The notes: generated by a model from the sequence alone, not told the origin. Shown: positions 6,503-13,765, counted from the first letter of the stretch. The stretch: DNA of 14,168 nt from an uncultured Acidobacteriota bacterium (GCA_902826385.1 CADEEU010000051.1:1-14168); one strand, 5' to 3'. Made by a program: numbers and translations.

Positions 6503-8113
6503 ATGAAATCAGTCGTGATCGAACAATCCGAACTGCAGGAAGTGGTCTCCTACAACCCTGCGACAGGTGCTGAGGTCGGGCGAGTAGCGACGACCACTGC
6601 TGACGACGTACGTGCGGCCGTCGAGCGATCCCGGGAAGTTTTTCACACATGGAAAAAAACGAGTTTCGCGGAGCGGCGCCGGTTTATGATGCGTGCCCGC
6701 GAGGTCATTCTGACTGACATCGACGGCATCGCAAAGCTGATCTCGGCCGAGTCCGGCAAGCCGTTCGGCGAGGCGATTGCGATGGAAATTGCGCCCGTTC
6801 TCGACCTAATGCAGCATTTCGCACGCAACACAGAAAAAATGCTGCGGCCCGCAAAAATCAACATCGGCCTTTATATACTGATGGGTCGGTCGTCGAAGAT
6901 TGTCTATCACCCGCTGGGCACCATCGGCATAATTCCAGCGTGGAATTATCCTTTTTCGATACCGCTGGGCGAGGCCGCGATGGCGCTTATGGCGGGGAAC
7001 ACGGTCGTGATCAAACCGTCGGAGCTGACGCCGCTTGTCGGTTTAAAGATCGGTGAGATATTTGCGAAAGCCGGATTTCCGGAAGGAGCGTTTCAAATTG
7101 TCAGCGGAGCAGGCGAAACCGGCTCGGCCTTGGTCGACGCGGCGCCCGACAAGATAATGTTCACGGGCTCGGTCGGGACCGGAAAAAAGATCGCGATGGC
7201 CGCGGCGAAAAATCTCACATCCGTAGTACTTGAGCTCGGCGGCAAAGACCCTATGATCGTTTTCGAGGATGCAAATCTGGAACTCGCAGCAGGTGCTGCG
7301 GTCTGGGGAGCGTTCTGTAATTCGGGCCAGTCCTGCTCATCGGTCGAGCGGCTTTATGTCCAAGAATCGGTTGCCGAAAAGCTTACAAAGCTGATCGTCG
7401 ACAAGACGCGCCAATTAAAACAAGGATCGGGCGATGCCGAAGATGTCTCGGTCGGCGCGATGTCGTCTGAACGGCAGTTGAAGATCGTCGAAGACCACGT
7501 AAACAGTTTTCGCGAGGCAGGAGCGAAGATAGAGATCGGCGGCGGGCGAAACGCGGACTTTAGTCCGCGTTCCTCGGACTCGCGAACTGAAGCTCGCTTC
7601 CCGTTGTTCTTTGAACCCACCGTTATCAGCGGCGCAACGAACGAGATGCGGGCAATGCAGGAAGAGACGTTCGGCCCGACGCTGCCGATAGCGACTTTCA
7701 GGACCGAGGAGGAAGCGATTCGTCTTGCGAACGATTCCGAATTCGGTCTGACCGCAAGCGTCTGGACGCGCGATTACACTCGCGGCCGACGCGTCGCCGA
7801 ACAGATCGAATCAGGCTCGGTCTGCATCAACGAAGTTCTTTACACCCACGGCATCGGCCAAACGCCGTGGGGCGGTTTCAAAAATTCCGGCCGCGGCCGC
7901 ACGCACGGACGTGAAGGTCTGATGGAACTCGTCCAGCCGCAGCATATACACACTAACCGCTTCGCGTTCATACCCAATGCGTGGTGGATGCCGTACTCGG
8001 CAACAGCGATCGAAACATTTCGAGCCCTTGCAACTAAATTTGCAAGTGGGTCAATTTTCAAGACTGCTCAGCTCTTACCCCAACTCTGGAAAAGGATCAA
8101 AGAGTTGCGCTAA
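6503..8113 (+). CDS. NAD(P)+-dependent aldehyde dehydrogenase, with in-frame palindromic insertion
   Basis: The product has 536 residues and is a complete ALDH-superfamily enzyme, oxidising an aldehyde to the acid in the cytoplasm. Visible catalytic parts are Asn148 (PAWNYPF), Lys171 in KPSE, the nucleotide loop FTGSVGTG (220-227), general base Glu244 (ELGGK), nucleophile Cys278 (GQSCSS) and Glu388 (EETFGP). The substrate is not readable; succinate-semialdehyde- and betaine-aldehyde-type enzymes are the nearest in style. Residues 350-366, between GGGR and FFEPTVI, are an extra stretch of Arg/Ser-rich sequence encoded by a double palindrome (7550-7600), longer than the loop in usual family members and probably surface-exposed. 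A C-terminal extension of about 50 residues (NAWWMPYSATAIETFRALAT onward) is amphipathic and is seen in some ALDH subgroups. The gene is divergent from the Lrp/AsnC-exporter operon and converges on the amidohydrolase gene with a 31-base gap. Confidence 0.93.
   Translation: MKSVVIEQSELQEVVSYNPATGAEVGRVATTTADDVRAAVERSREVFHTWKKTSFAERRRFMMRAREVILTDIDGIAKLISAESGKPFGEAIAMEIAPVLDLMQHFARNTEKMLRPAKINIGLYILMGRSSKIVYHPLGTIGIIPAWNYPFSIPLGEAAMALMAGNTVVIKPSELTPLVGLKIGEIFAKAGFPEGAFQIVSGAGETGSALVDAAPDKIMFTGSVGTGKKIAMAAAKNLTSVVLELGGKDPMIVFEDANLELAAGAAVWGAFCNSGQSCSSVERLYVQESVAEKLTKLIVDKTRQLKQGSGDAEDVSVGAMSSERQLKIVEDHVNSFREAGAKIEIGGGRNADFSPRSSDSRTEARFPLFFEPTVISGATNEMRAMQEETFGPTLPIATFRTEEEAIRLANDSEFGLTASVWTRDYTRGRRVAEQIESGSVCINEVLYTHGIGQTPWGGFKNSGRGRTHGREGLMELVQPQHIHTNRFAFIPNAWWMPYSATAIETFRALATKFASGSIFKTAQLLPQLWKRIKELR
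7550..7600. repeat. Double palindromic element inside the aldehyde dehydrogenase gene
   Basis: The first hairpin has perfect 10-base arms AACGCGGACT (7550-7559) and AGTCCGCGTT (7562-7571) with a 2-base centre. The second, GCGAACTGAAGCTCGC (7582-7597), is imperfect but follows the same plan (GCGRACT, 2 bases, AGYYCGC). The two units repeat with a period of 29 bases. The element begins exactly at codon 350 and keeps the reading frame. It resembles REP/RPE-type palindromes, here read through as protein. Confidence 0.6.
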
Positions 8114-8144
8114 TTTCCTTCGGAACCGCCGAACCTCCGGCAAA

Positions 8145-9719
8145 CTATTTCCGAACCGTCGGATAGCTGATTCCGAGCTGCTGGAGATACGTGTCGTATT
8201 TTGACGGATTGTAATAGAACTTCCGCATCGGTTCGCGATACTCCTGCATTATCTTTGTGTTTAGCCAGATTGCGGGTTTGTCGGTGGCGGAGAGGAGCGG
8301 TTGGTATTTGGTGTCCTTGGTTTGAACGTTGCGAAAGTAATCCCAGGCCTGCTCTACCAGTTGCGGTTTAGTCAGCAGATCGATCATCGTCATTGCCATC
8401 ACCTTTGCTCCCGCCGTTGCTCCTTTGTGTGCTATCGGGGTGGCCATGGCGATGGAGTTCGACCAGTGGTGACCCGGCAGGTTTGGAATATTGGATGGAT
8501 AATTCAGCGTGATGGTCGGCACATTCCAAGATACGTCGCCGATATCATCGGAACCGCCCACTCTCTCAGCGTTACTTGCCGGACCGCGAAGCGTCGGAGT
8601 GAGTTGCGTGGCAAGACCATTCTCAGGCACTTTTAGTTCTTTTTGGAGAGCTTTCGCTAAGGTCTGATCGGCTTCGCTCCATTGAGGCAGGCCAACTTGC
8701 TTAATGTTCTCATGAACGGTCTCAGCGACCGTCTTATTAAAATGTGCTGGCCAGGCGGTTCCCAGCAGAGTCGATGTGACGGAAGTATTGGTCATCATCG
8801 CGGCGCCTTGGGCAATACTGTCGCCGGCGTCGCGCATGGCTTTGATGTTTTCATAATCGAGCTCGCGAAAATAGTACCAGACACTCGCGAGTGACGGGAC
8901 GACGTTTGGCTGATCACCGCCGTTGGTGATGACGTAATGCGAACGCTGCTGAGTGCGAAGATGCTCACGCTTAAAGTTCCAGCCGATATTCATGAGTTCG
9001 ACAGCGTCCAAAGCGCTCCGGCCGCGCCAAGGCTGTTGCCCGGAGTGAGCACTCTCGCCTTTGAATGTGTATTCGACCGACACGAGGCCGATCCCCGCGC
9101 TCTGCCCCCACGAGACTCCAAGATTATTCCCGACATGAGTGAACAGTACGACATCGATGTCCTTGAAGTATCCGTCGCGCGCGAAATACGCCTTGCCGCC
9201 GAGCAATTCCTCGGCGGTGCCGGGCCAGAGTTTGATCGTGCCGGGCATTTTGTTACGTTCCATCAACCGTTTGACTGCGATCGCCGAGGTGATGTTGAGC
9301 GGCACGCCGGAATTGTGGCCTTCGCCGTGTCCGGGAGCGCCTTCGATTATCGGATCGTGATACGCCACGCCCGGTTTCTGCGAAGCCTTTGGTATGCAGT
9401 CGATGTCAGAGCCAAGCGCGATGACAGGCTTGCCCGATCCCCACGTCGCCATCCACGCGGTTGGAATGCCCGAGATGCCGCGTTCGATCTTAAATCCCTC
9501 TTTCTCGAGTATTCCCGTCAGGTACTTCGACGTTTCGACCTCGTGAAACCCAAGCTCGCCAAAGCTGAAGACCATATCGATCATCACCTGAGTCTGCTTG
9601 CTTCTGGCCTCAACATCCTTAACGACCTGCGCCTTATAATCCGTCGCCGGATCGGGTTGCGGACACACTAGCCCAAACATCGCGAGGCACAACATGATCG
9701 TAGCGAGTAGTTTTCGCAT
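8145..9719 (-). CDS. Exported M20D-type amidohydrolase (AbgB-like peptidase)
   Basis: From ATG 9719 the protein has 524 residues; the open frame extends upstream to 9803, but only this ATG begins a signal peptide (MRKLLATIMLCLAMFGLVC). The cysteine is not in a proper lipobox (V, not G/A/S, precedes it), so Sec export rather than lipidation is favoured. M20D features, in order, are GSDIDCIP (103-110), GHGEGHNSG (130-138), GTAEE (167-171, base Glu), GESAHSG (221-227), ITNGGDQPNVVPS (264-276), GGSDDIGDVSW (388-398) and PGHHWSN (415-421). These enzymes cleave amide bonds of acyl-amino acids or aminobenzoyl-glutamate using two metal ions. In AbgB-type enzymes the second motif is normally GHGCGHN, so a Glu stands where a Cys ligand is expected. 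The true substrate is unknown. The 5' side has only a weak AAAGAG ribosome site. A hairpin at 9802-9824 separates it from the DUF454 gene. Confidence 0.88.
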   Translation of the reverse strand: MRKLLATIMLCLAMFGLVCPQPDPATDYKAQVVKDVEARSKQTQVMIDMVFSFGELGFHEVETSKYLTGILEKEGFKIERGISGIPTAWMATWGSGKPVIALGSDIDCIPKASQKPGVAYHDPIIEGAPGHGEGHNSGVPLNITSAIAVKRLMERNKMPGTIKLWPGTAEELLGGKAYFARDGYFKDIDVVLFTHVGNNLGVSWGQSAGIGLVSVEYTFKGESAHSGQQPWRGRSALDAVELMNIGWNFKREHLRTQQRSHYVITNGGDQPNVVPSLASVWYYFRELDYENIKAMRDAGDSIAQGAAMMTNTSVTSTLLGTAWPAHFNKTVAETVHENIKQVGLPQWSEADQTLAKALQKELKVPENGLATQLTPTLRGPASNAERVGGSDDIGDVSWNVPTITLNYPSNIPNLPGHHWSNSIAMATPIAHKGATAGAKVMAMTMIDLLTKPQLVEQAWDYFRNVQTKDTKYQPLLSATDKPAIWLNTKIMQEYREPMRKFYYNPSKYDTYLQQLGISYPTVRK

Positions 9720-9801
9720 AGAGGCTCTTTTTACCCTTTTTGTTATTGTGATTAATCCAACGCCATTGATGCTAAGGGAGATTGTTCCTATTATCAAGGT
9801 C

Positions 9802-9824
9802 ACGCGTTGGCTTCGCCAACGCGT
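9802..9824. repeat. REP-like perfect hairpin
   Basis: Arms ACGCGTTGGC (9802-9811) and GCCAACGCGT (9815-9824) pair perfectly over 10 bases around a 3-base loop (TTC; GAA on the minus strand). It begins 9 bases after the DUF454 stop codon in that gene's direction. No T-run follows, so a simple intrinsic terminator is unlikely; a REP-like element or an mRNA 3' stabiliser fits better. Confidence 0.6.
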
Positions 9825-9833
9825 TAGAATGGC

Positions 9834-10253
9834 TTAAACATCGTTCGTAATTGATTCGGTGCTGACAGAGATTTCGGCAGTTTCCGGACGATGCGTTTTG
9901 ATCCACAGCAGATGCATGGTCACGCCGATGGCGACGGCGGTGAGTAAGAGCGTCGGCCAGAAGCTGACGGCGAGGAGCCAGATGCTGACGCAGATTGACG
10001 CCCAAAGCACAGCGATGGTCGAAACTTTTTGACGGACCGAGATGCCGCGGCCCGATTTATAATTTGCGATGTACTTGCCGCAAAGGCGGTTCGTTAGCAG
10101 CCAGTTGTGAAATTTTTCGGAGCTTTTCGAATAGCAGTACGCGGCCAGCAGCAGAAAGACGGTCGTTGGCATAAGCGGCAGGAACATACCGAGAATGCCG
10201 AGGCCGACACATACCGTTCCGGCGAAGATTAGAATGGCCTTGCGAAAGTTCAT
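9834..10253 (-). CDS. DUF454 (YbaN-like) small inner-membrane protein
   Basis: The protein has 139 residues. It starts with the family-typical hydrophobic block (MNFRKAILIFAGTVCVGLGI, then GMFLPLMPTTVFLLLAAYCY, about residues 5-42). The conserved soluble stretch SSEKFHNWLLTNRLCGKYI follows, with NYKSGRGISVRQK at 65-77, and then one or two membrane helices at about 79-115. The polar tail is short. The role of DUF454 proteins is unknown. A perfect TATAAT lies 12 bases before the ATG, so the mRNA leader is very short and there is no clear ribosome site. The gene is divergent from the ATPase gene. Confidence 0.9.
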   Translation of the reverse strand: MNFRKAILIFAGTVCVGLGILGMFLPLMPTTVFLLLAAYCYSKSSEKFHNWLLTNRLCGKYIANYKSGRGISVRQKVSTIAVLWASICVSIWLLAVSFWPTLLLTAVAIGVTMHLLWIKTHRPETAEISVSTESITNDV

Positions 10254-10265
10254 TTTGTTTCCGAG

Positions 10266-10271
10266 ATTATA
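10266..10271 (-). promoter_or_regulatory. -10 box of the DUF454 gene
   Basis: TATAAT, a perfect consensus on the minus strand, ends 12 bases before the ATG at 10253. No good -35 lies 16-18 bases upstream (TTCTGA is the nearest). The transcript should begin about 6 bases before the start codon. Confidence 0.4.
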
Positions 10272-10348
10272 ACAAGCGCCCGCTTACAATCAGAATTGAA
10301 ATACACGCACGGGAAAATTGCCGAAGCGGACGAACACATCAGCTATCG

Positions 10349-11512
10349 ATGATAGAAACTCTTGCAATATCCAATTACAGGTCGATTCTCGACATGGTCG
10401 TTCCATTGGGAAGGCTGAACGTAATTACGGGCCCGAACGGCAGCGGCAAATCGAACCTGTACCGGGCGTTGAGGCTTTTAGCCGAAACAGCCCACGATGG
10501 GGTCGTCCCGGCACTGGCACGCGAAGGCGGCTTGCACTCGACATTTTGGGCCGGACCTGAGGATCTGTCGCGAAGAATGTTTGACGGCGAGGTCGAGGTG
10601 CAGGGATCGCCTCGCTCGAAGCCGAAAAAAATGAAAATGGGCTTCGGCGGTGAGCAGTTTAGTTATTCGATTTCGCTCGGCCTACCGGAACCGAGTTTTT
10701 CGGCATTTACCTTAGACCCTGAAATAAAGCACGAAGCGATCTGGGCCGGATCGCAGCTTAGGCCATCGACGTTATTAGTTGAGCGCAACCATTCCGTCGT
10801 GCGTGCGAGGGCCGAGCGCGACTGGATTATCGCGGCAAAAGACATAAACACATTCGACAGCGTTTTCAACCAAATCGCCGACGCTCAATCGACGCCCGAG
10901 ATTTATTGGCTCCGCGAGCGGATGCGCGAATGGCGGTTTTACGACCATTTTCGAACGGACCGCGATGCCCCGGCACGCCAGCCGCAGATCGGAACACGGA
11001 CGCCTGTGCTTCGGCACGACGGAGCGGATGTTGCCGCGGCAATTCAGACGATCATCGAGATCGGAAATCCCGAATTACTGAACACGATGATCGCCGAAGC
11101 GTTTGCGGGAGCGAAGGTTTCTGTCGAGGTCGGCGCGGGTGGACGGTTCGCCCTGCAATTTAGTCAGAAAGGCCTGTTGCGTCCGCTGTCTGCGGCGGAG
11201 CTTTCCGACGGAACTCTCAGATTTCTGCTTTTAACCGCCGCCCTTCTTACACCACGCCCACCGTCGATGATGGTTCTCAACGAACCTGAAACCAGTCTTC
11301 ATCCCGACGTGATTCCCGCCCTCGGAAAGCTGATCATCGAAGCCGCCGCAGGCTCGCAGGTTTGGGTCGTAACTCACTCCGCAAAACTAATCGCCGCCCT
11401 GAAGAAAAGTAAAGCGTGCAGTCTGATCGAACTCGAGAAAAAACTAGGCAGCACACAGGTTTGCGGACAAAGACCACTAGAACGTCCGCCATGGCGGTGG
11501 CCGGATAAATAA
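10349..11512 (+). CDS. AAA family ATPase (AAA_21, SMC/RecF-like, COG4637 type)
   Basis: The product has 387 residues and is an ABC/SMC-type ATPase with a split domain. Walker A is GPNGSGKS (28-35). An insert of about 200 residues follows, without a recognised domain or a strong coiled coil. Then come the ABC signature LSDGT (285-289), Walker B MMVLNEPETSLHP (307-319) and the H-loop VVTHS (340-344). The C-terminus (PPWRWPDK) is like that of stand-alone predicted ATPases of this group. Asn replaces the usual Walker B Asp (LNEPE rather than LDEPE), which I believe is normal for this subgroup. Relatives include OLD-like and defence ATPases, but no nuclease (TOPRIM, HNH) is fused or adjacent, so a defence role is not supported here. 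No ribosome site precedes the ATG. The next gene starts about 80 bases downstream. Confidence 0.85.
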   Translation: MIETLAISNYRSILDMVVPLGRLNVITGPNGSGKSNLYRALRLLAETAHDGVVPALAREGGLHSTFWAGPEDLSRRMFDGEVEVQGSPRSKPKKMKMGFGGEQFSYSISLGLPEPSFSAFTLDPEIKHEAIWAGSQLRPSTLLVERNHSVVRARAERDWIIAAKDINTFDSVFNQIADAQSTPEIYWLRERMREWRFYDHFRTDRDAPARQPQIGTRTPVLRHDGADVAAAIQTIIEIGNPELLNTMIAEAFAGAKVSVEVGAGGRFALQFSQKGLLRPLSAAELSDGTLRFLLLTAALLTPRPPSMMVLNEPETSLHPDVIPALGKLIIEAAAGSQVWVVTHSAKLIAALKKSKACSLIELEKKLGSTQVCGQRPLERPPWRWPDK

Positions 11513-11549
11513 ACCTAGACGTTTCAGGACAACATATATACAAGCAGAA

Positions 11550-11578
11550 TTGATGCCAGGGCGAGTTACTCGTACTAT
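11550..11578 (+). promoter_or_regulatory. Candidate promoter of the nitroreductase/deiodinase-like gene
   Basis: TTGATG (11550-11555, 4/6) and TACTAT (11573-11578, 4/6) are 17 bases apart. The ATG at 11592 lies 13 bases after the -10 box, so the leader would be about 7 bases without a ribosome site. If this promoter is real, the in-frame TTG 11550 and ATG 11553 cannot be the starts. Confidence 0.4.
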
Positions 11579-11591
11579 CAAAGTTCAATTT

Positions 11592-12266
11592 ATGGCCGGC
11601 GAACTTAAGAAACCAAAACTTGTGCCGCTCGAGTTTGTCGCGGTGCACCGCGGCGAACAGATGAAACGAGCTGACGATTTTTTCGCGATGATGAACCGGC
11701 GACGGACCGTGCGTGAGTATTCGGACGCCGAGGTTCCGATCGAGTTGATCGAGAAAGCGATAGCGACCGCGGGAACCGCGCCTTCCGGAGCGAACATGCA
11801 GCCGTGGCGGTTTGTGGTTGTGAAAGATCGGGAAATCAAACGAAAGATTCGCGAGGCGGCGGAAAAAGAAGAATACGAGAGTTATCACGGGCGAATGAGC
11901 GAGAAATGGCTCCGGCGGCTCGCTGTTCTGGGGACGGACGAGCACAAGCCTTTTCTTGAGATCGCACCGTACCTGATCGTGGTTTTTCGCATCAACTCTG
12001 TCGAAGAAAACGGCGAGGCCGAGCCGACCTATTACTCGCAGGAATCTGTCGGTATCGCCGTCGGTTTGCTGATTGCGGCCCTTCACAACGCCGGCCTCGC
12101 CACACTGACGCACACACCGTCGCCGATGAAATTCCTGCAGGAAATTCTGGGCCGGCCGAAGAATGAAATCCCGTTCGTGCTGATCCCGGTCGGCTATCCG
12201 GCGGCGGACGCGATGGTTCCCGATATAACGCGCAAGCCTCTCGACAAGATAATGGAGGTTGTCTGA
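11592..12266 (+). CDS. Iodotyrosine-deiodinase-like nitroreductase-family flavoprotein
   Basis: From ATG 11592 the protein has 224 residues; the frame is open from TTG 11550, but homology begins near PKLVPLEF. FMN-binding features are the Arg cluster NRRRTVREYS (35-44) and APSGANMQPWRFVVVKD (63-79). The part from AGTAPSG to the end runs closely along animal iodotyrosine deiodinase: SVGIAVGLLIAALHNAGLAT, LGRPKNE, PVGYPAADAMVPD and RKPLDKIMEVV. The lid residues that bind the substrate's amino-acid group (human Glu157, Tyr161, Lys182) correspond to Glu94, Tyr98 and Lys119, with identical spacing (4 and 21). This distinguishes IYD-type members from general nitroreductases. The enzyme would reductively remove halogen from halotyrosines or similar phenols in the cytoplasm using FMN; the native substrate is unknown. 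It follows the ATPase gene on the same strand but appears to have its own promoter. Confidence 0.88.
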   Translation: MAGELKKPKLVPLEFVAVHRGEQMKRADDFFAMMNRRRTVREYSDAEVPIELIEKAIATAGTAPSGANMQPWRFVVVKDREIKRKIREAAEKEEYESYHGRMSEKWLRRLAVLGTDEHKPFLEIAPYLIVVFRINSVEENGEAEPTYYSQESVGIAVGLLIAALHNAGLATLTHTPSPMKFLQEILGRPKNEIPFVLIPVGYPAADAMVPDITRKPLDKIMEVV

Positions 12267-12376
12267 GATTGTGTAAGCGCAACTCAAATGGTTCTCCATT
12301 GTGACACTTCCTAATTCCGTAACAATCCCACCCTGGTCCCGGAGCTTTCTCTGAAAGAATACTCGCCGGTAAACAT

Positions 12377-13372
12377 ATGGCATTTCCAGGGCCATTTATT
12401 CATGACATCGACCCTGTTATTGGGACGATTTTGGGCGTTCATCTCTGGTGGTACGGACTGAGTTATACCCTCGGTTTCTCGAACGCCCATTTTTTCCTCA
12501 AACGCAGACGGCTCGGCCTCGATCTTTCGCAGGCCGCTGTTTACAACCTCAGCCTGCTGTTGGCCTTTGGCGTGTTGTTGGGCGGCCGCATCGTTGAGGT
12601 CGTTTTTTATGAGTGGCCGTTCTACAGCGAAAACCTCCATCTGATCCCGGCGTTTTGGCTCGGAGGAATGGCAAGCCACGGGCTTCTTATCGGCGGGCTG
12701 CTTGCCGTCTGGATTTTTTGCCGAAGCCATGACAAACCGTTTTTAGAGATCGCCGACGCCCTTGCTATTCCAGCGGCATTCATCCTCGGAGCCGGACGCA
12801 TTGGCAACTTCATTGACGGCCAGATACTCGGCAGCATCACCGATGTGCCGTGGGCCGTGAAATTTCCCGATGCCGAGGGGTTTCGACATCCGGTCGTTCT
12901 TTATGACGGCATCAAGAACCTTCTGATCATTCCGGTCCTGTGGTTTGCGGCCAGACGGCGGATACCCGCCGGGTTGATAACCGGAATCTTTCTTTTCCTG
13001 TATGCGTTCCTAAGAATACCGGTCGACATTTTTCGCGAATATCCAACAAGCCTCATGGGCCTGGCAACAGGTCAGGCATTGAACCTCATGATGTCGGTAA
13101 TGGGCCTCGGGCTTATCGTTTTCGTTTACCGCTTCCGTACGTCCAACGGGCTTAACGGCGAACTCGCAACGCACCGATCTGACGAAAGCGAACCCACAGG
13201 TTTTAACTGGCGGCCAGCGCTTTTCGTCGCTCTGCTTATTTTTTCGCTGACGATTCCGAGCGACTGGACACAGGACATACCGGAGCGTTACGGCGAGCGT
13301 CATGCCGGTCTTGAAAACTCTGTGATCTATCCCAGAATTTCTTTACCACCATCCGATTCATCGACGCCTTAA
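12377..13372 (+). CDS. lgt: Prolipoprotein diacylglyceryl transferase, divergent Lgt
   Basis: The product has 331 residues and is a polytopic inner-membrane protein. Lgt moves diacylglycerol from phosphatidylglycerol to the lipobox cysteine of prolipoproteins. Core elements are HLWWYGLSY (22-30), His101 in SHGLLIGG, Arg141 and Asn144 in GRIGNFI, HPVVLYD (171-177) and Arg213 in FLRIPVDIFRE. The signature normally read as G-R-x-G-N-F-x-N-x-E-x-x-G has Asp147 and Gln149 instead of Asn and Glu, and the position of E. coli Glu243 is Asp217. After the usual end (about residue 255) there is a polar linker, one more membrane segment (WRPALFVALLIFSLTIP) and a tail with WTQDIPERYGERHAGLENSV. It is therefore a divergent Lgt or a paralogue; activity is likely but not certain. 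No Shine-Dalgarno is seen; a weak promoter (TTGTGA at 12299-12304 with AACAAT downstream) may serve it. Confidence 0.85.
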   Translation: MAFPGPFIHDIDPVIGTILGVHLWWYGLSYTLGFSNAHFFLKRRRLGLDLSQAAVYNLSLLLAFGVLLGGRIVEVVFYEWPFYSENLHLIPAFWLGGMASHGLLIGGLLAVWIFCRSHDKPFLEIADALAIPAAFILGAGRIGNFIDGQILGSITDVPWAVKFPDAEGFRHPVVLYDGIKNLLIIPVLWFAARRRIPAGLITGIFLFLYAFLRIPVDIFREYPTSLMGLATGQALNLMMSVMGLGLIVFVYRFRTSNGLNGELATHRSDESEPTGFNWRPALFVALLIFSLTIPSDWTQDIPERYGERHAGLENSVIYPRISLPPSDSSTP

Positions 13373-13395
13373 AAACGGCCAGGGCAATCCTCAAA

Positions 13396-13426
13396 CCGTC
13401 TCACTTTTTATCACAAAATGAGACGG
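13396..13426. repeat. Inverted repeat 1, CCGTCTCA ... TGAGACGG
   Basis: Arms CCGTCTCA (13396-13403) and TGAGACGG (13419-13426) pair perfectly. An inner TTTT/AAAA can extend the stem after one unpaired C. It begins 23 bases after the lgt stop and could act as a terminator-like structure, though no T-run follows on either strand beyond TTT on the minus side. Confidence 0.55.
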
Positions 13427-13461
13427 GTTAAGCGTCATATTCGCAACATTTAAGCCCGATT

Positions 13462-13499
13462 TCGTCTCACGCGGCCGAGGACATAGCAAAGTGAGACGA
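13462..13499. repeat. Inverted repeat 2, TCGTCTCAC ... GTGAGACGA
   Basis: Arms TCGTCTCAC (13462-13470) and GTGAGACGA (13491-13499) are perfect over 9 bases around a 20-base loop. They share the core CGTCTCA/TGAGACG with repeat 1, 66 bp away, and both right arms are preceded by a CAAA. Confidence 0.55.
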
Positions 13500-13588
13500 T
13501 ATTGGCTTTAAATGAGGCAAGGCAACAGGTTACGGCTGCAGTAACTGAATCTTGACATAATCACCGACACCGCCGCAGCGTCACGATC

Positions 13589-13765
13589 TTACTTTTCAAA
13601 TACCAAGCCTGCTGTGCGGCCAGCAGGTGCGAGATTCACCTTCGCATACGTTGCGTAGATTGTCAAGGATTTTATGTATGCAACGACCGGAACAAAATAT
13701 GCGAGGCTTTCAAGATCCAATGCGGTCGTGAGCGATTGAAACCCAAGTGCCCTTTGTCGCGGGAA
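13589..13765 (-). pseudogene. Possible C-terminal relic of an unrecognised gene
   Basis: The minus strand is open for 58 codons between an upstream TAG (13766-13768) and TAA at 13589-13591. The translation has a natural-looking composition (for example FQSLTTALDLESLAYFVPVV and later APAGRTAGLVFEK), but it has no ATG and matches no family I recognise. It may be a chance frame, a TTG-started peptide or the tail of a decayed gene. Position is tentative. Confidence 0.2.
13608..13627. repeat. GC-rich hairpin in the gap
   Basis: Arms CCTGCTG (13608-13614) and CAGCAGG (13621-13627) are perfect around a 6-base loop (TGCGGC). No T-run follows on the plus strand. It overlaps the tentative relic frame. 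Confidence 0.4.

Noticed and set aside
8937..9671. Long plus-strand frame (244 codons) opposite the amidohydrolase
   Set aside because: It lies wholly inside a well-supported M20D gene on the other strand, and its translation is Arg/Asp-rich with no recognisable domain, as expected for an antisense shadow.
9720..9803. 28-codon upstream extension of the amidohydrolase
   Set aside because: It would bury the signal peptide inside the protein and runs into the hairpin at 9802.
10349..11512. ATPase as part of an anti-phage defence system
   Set aside because: No nuclease, reverse transcriptase, TIR or other effector gene is fused or adjacent; the neighbours are metabolic or membrane genes.
12286..12302. 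Small hairpin (AATGG/CCATT) after the deiodinase-like gene
   Set aside because: The stem has only five pairs and no T-run follows; this is common by chance.
11334..12395. Long minus-strand frame (353 codons) opposite the ATPase end and the deiodinase-like gene
   Set aside because: It spans two convincing plus-strand genes and their spacer, is rich in Arg and Phe without motifs, and has no ribosome site or promoter.
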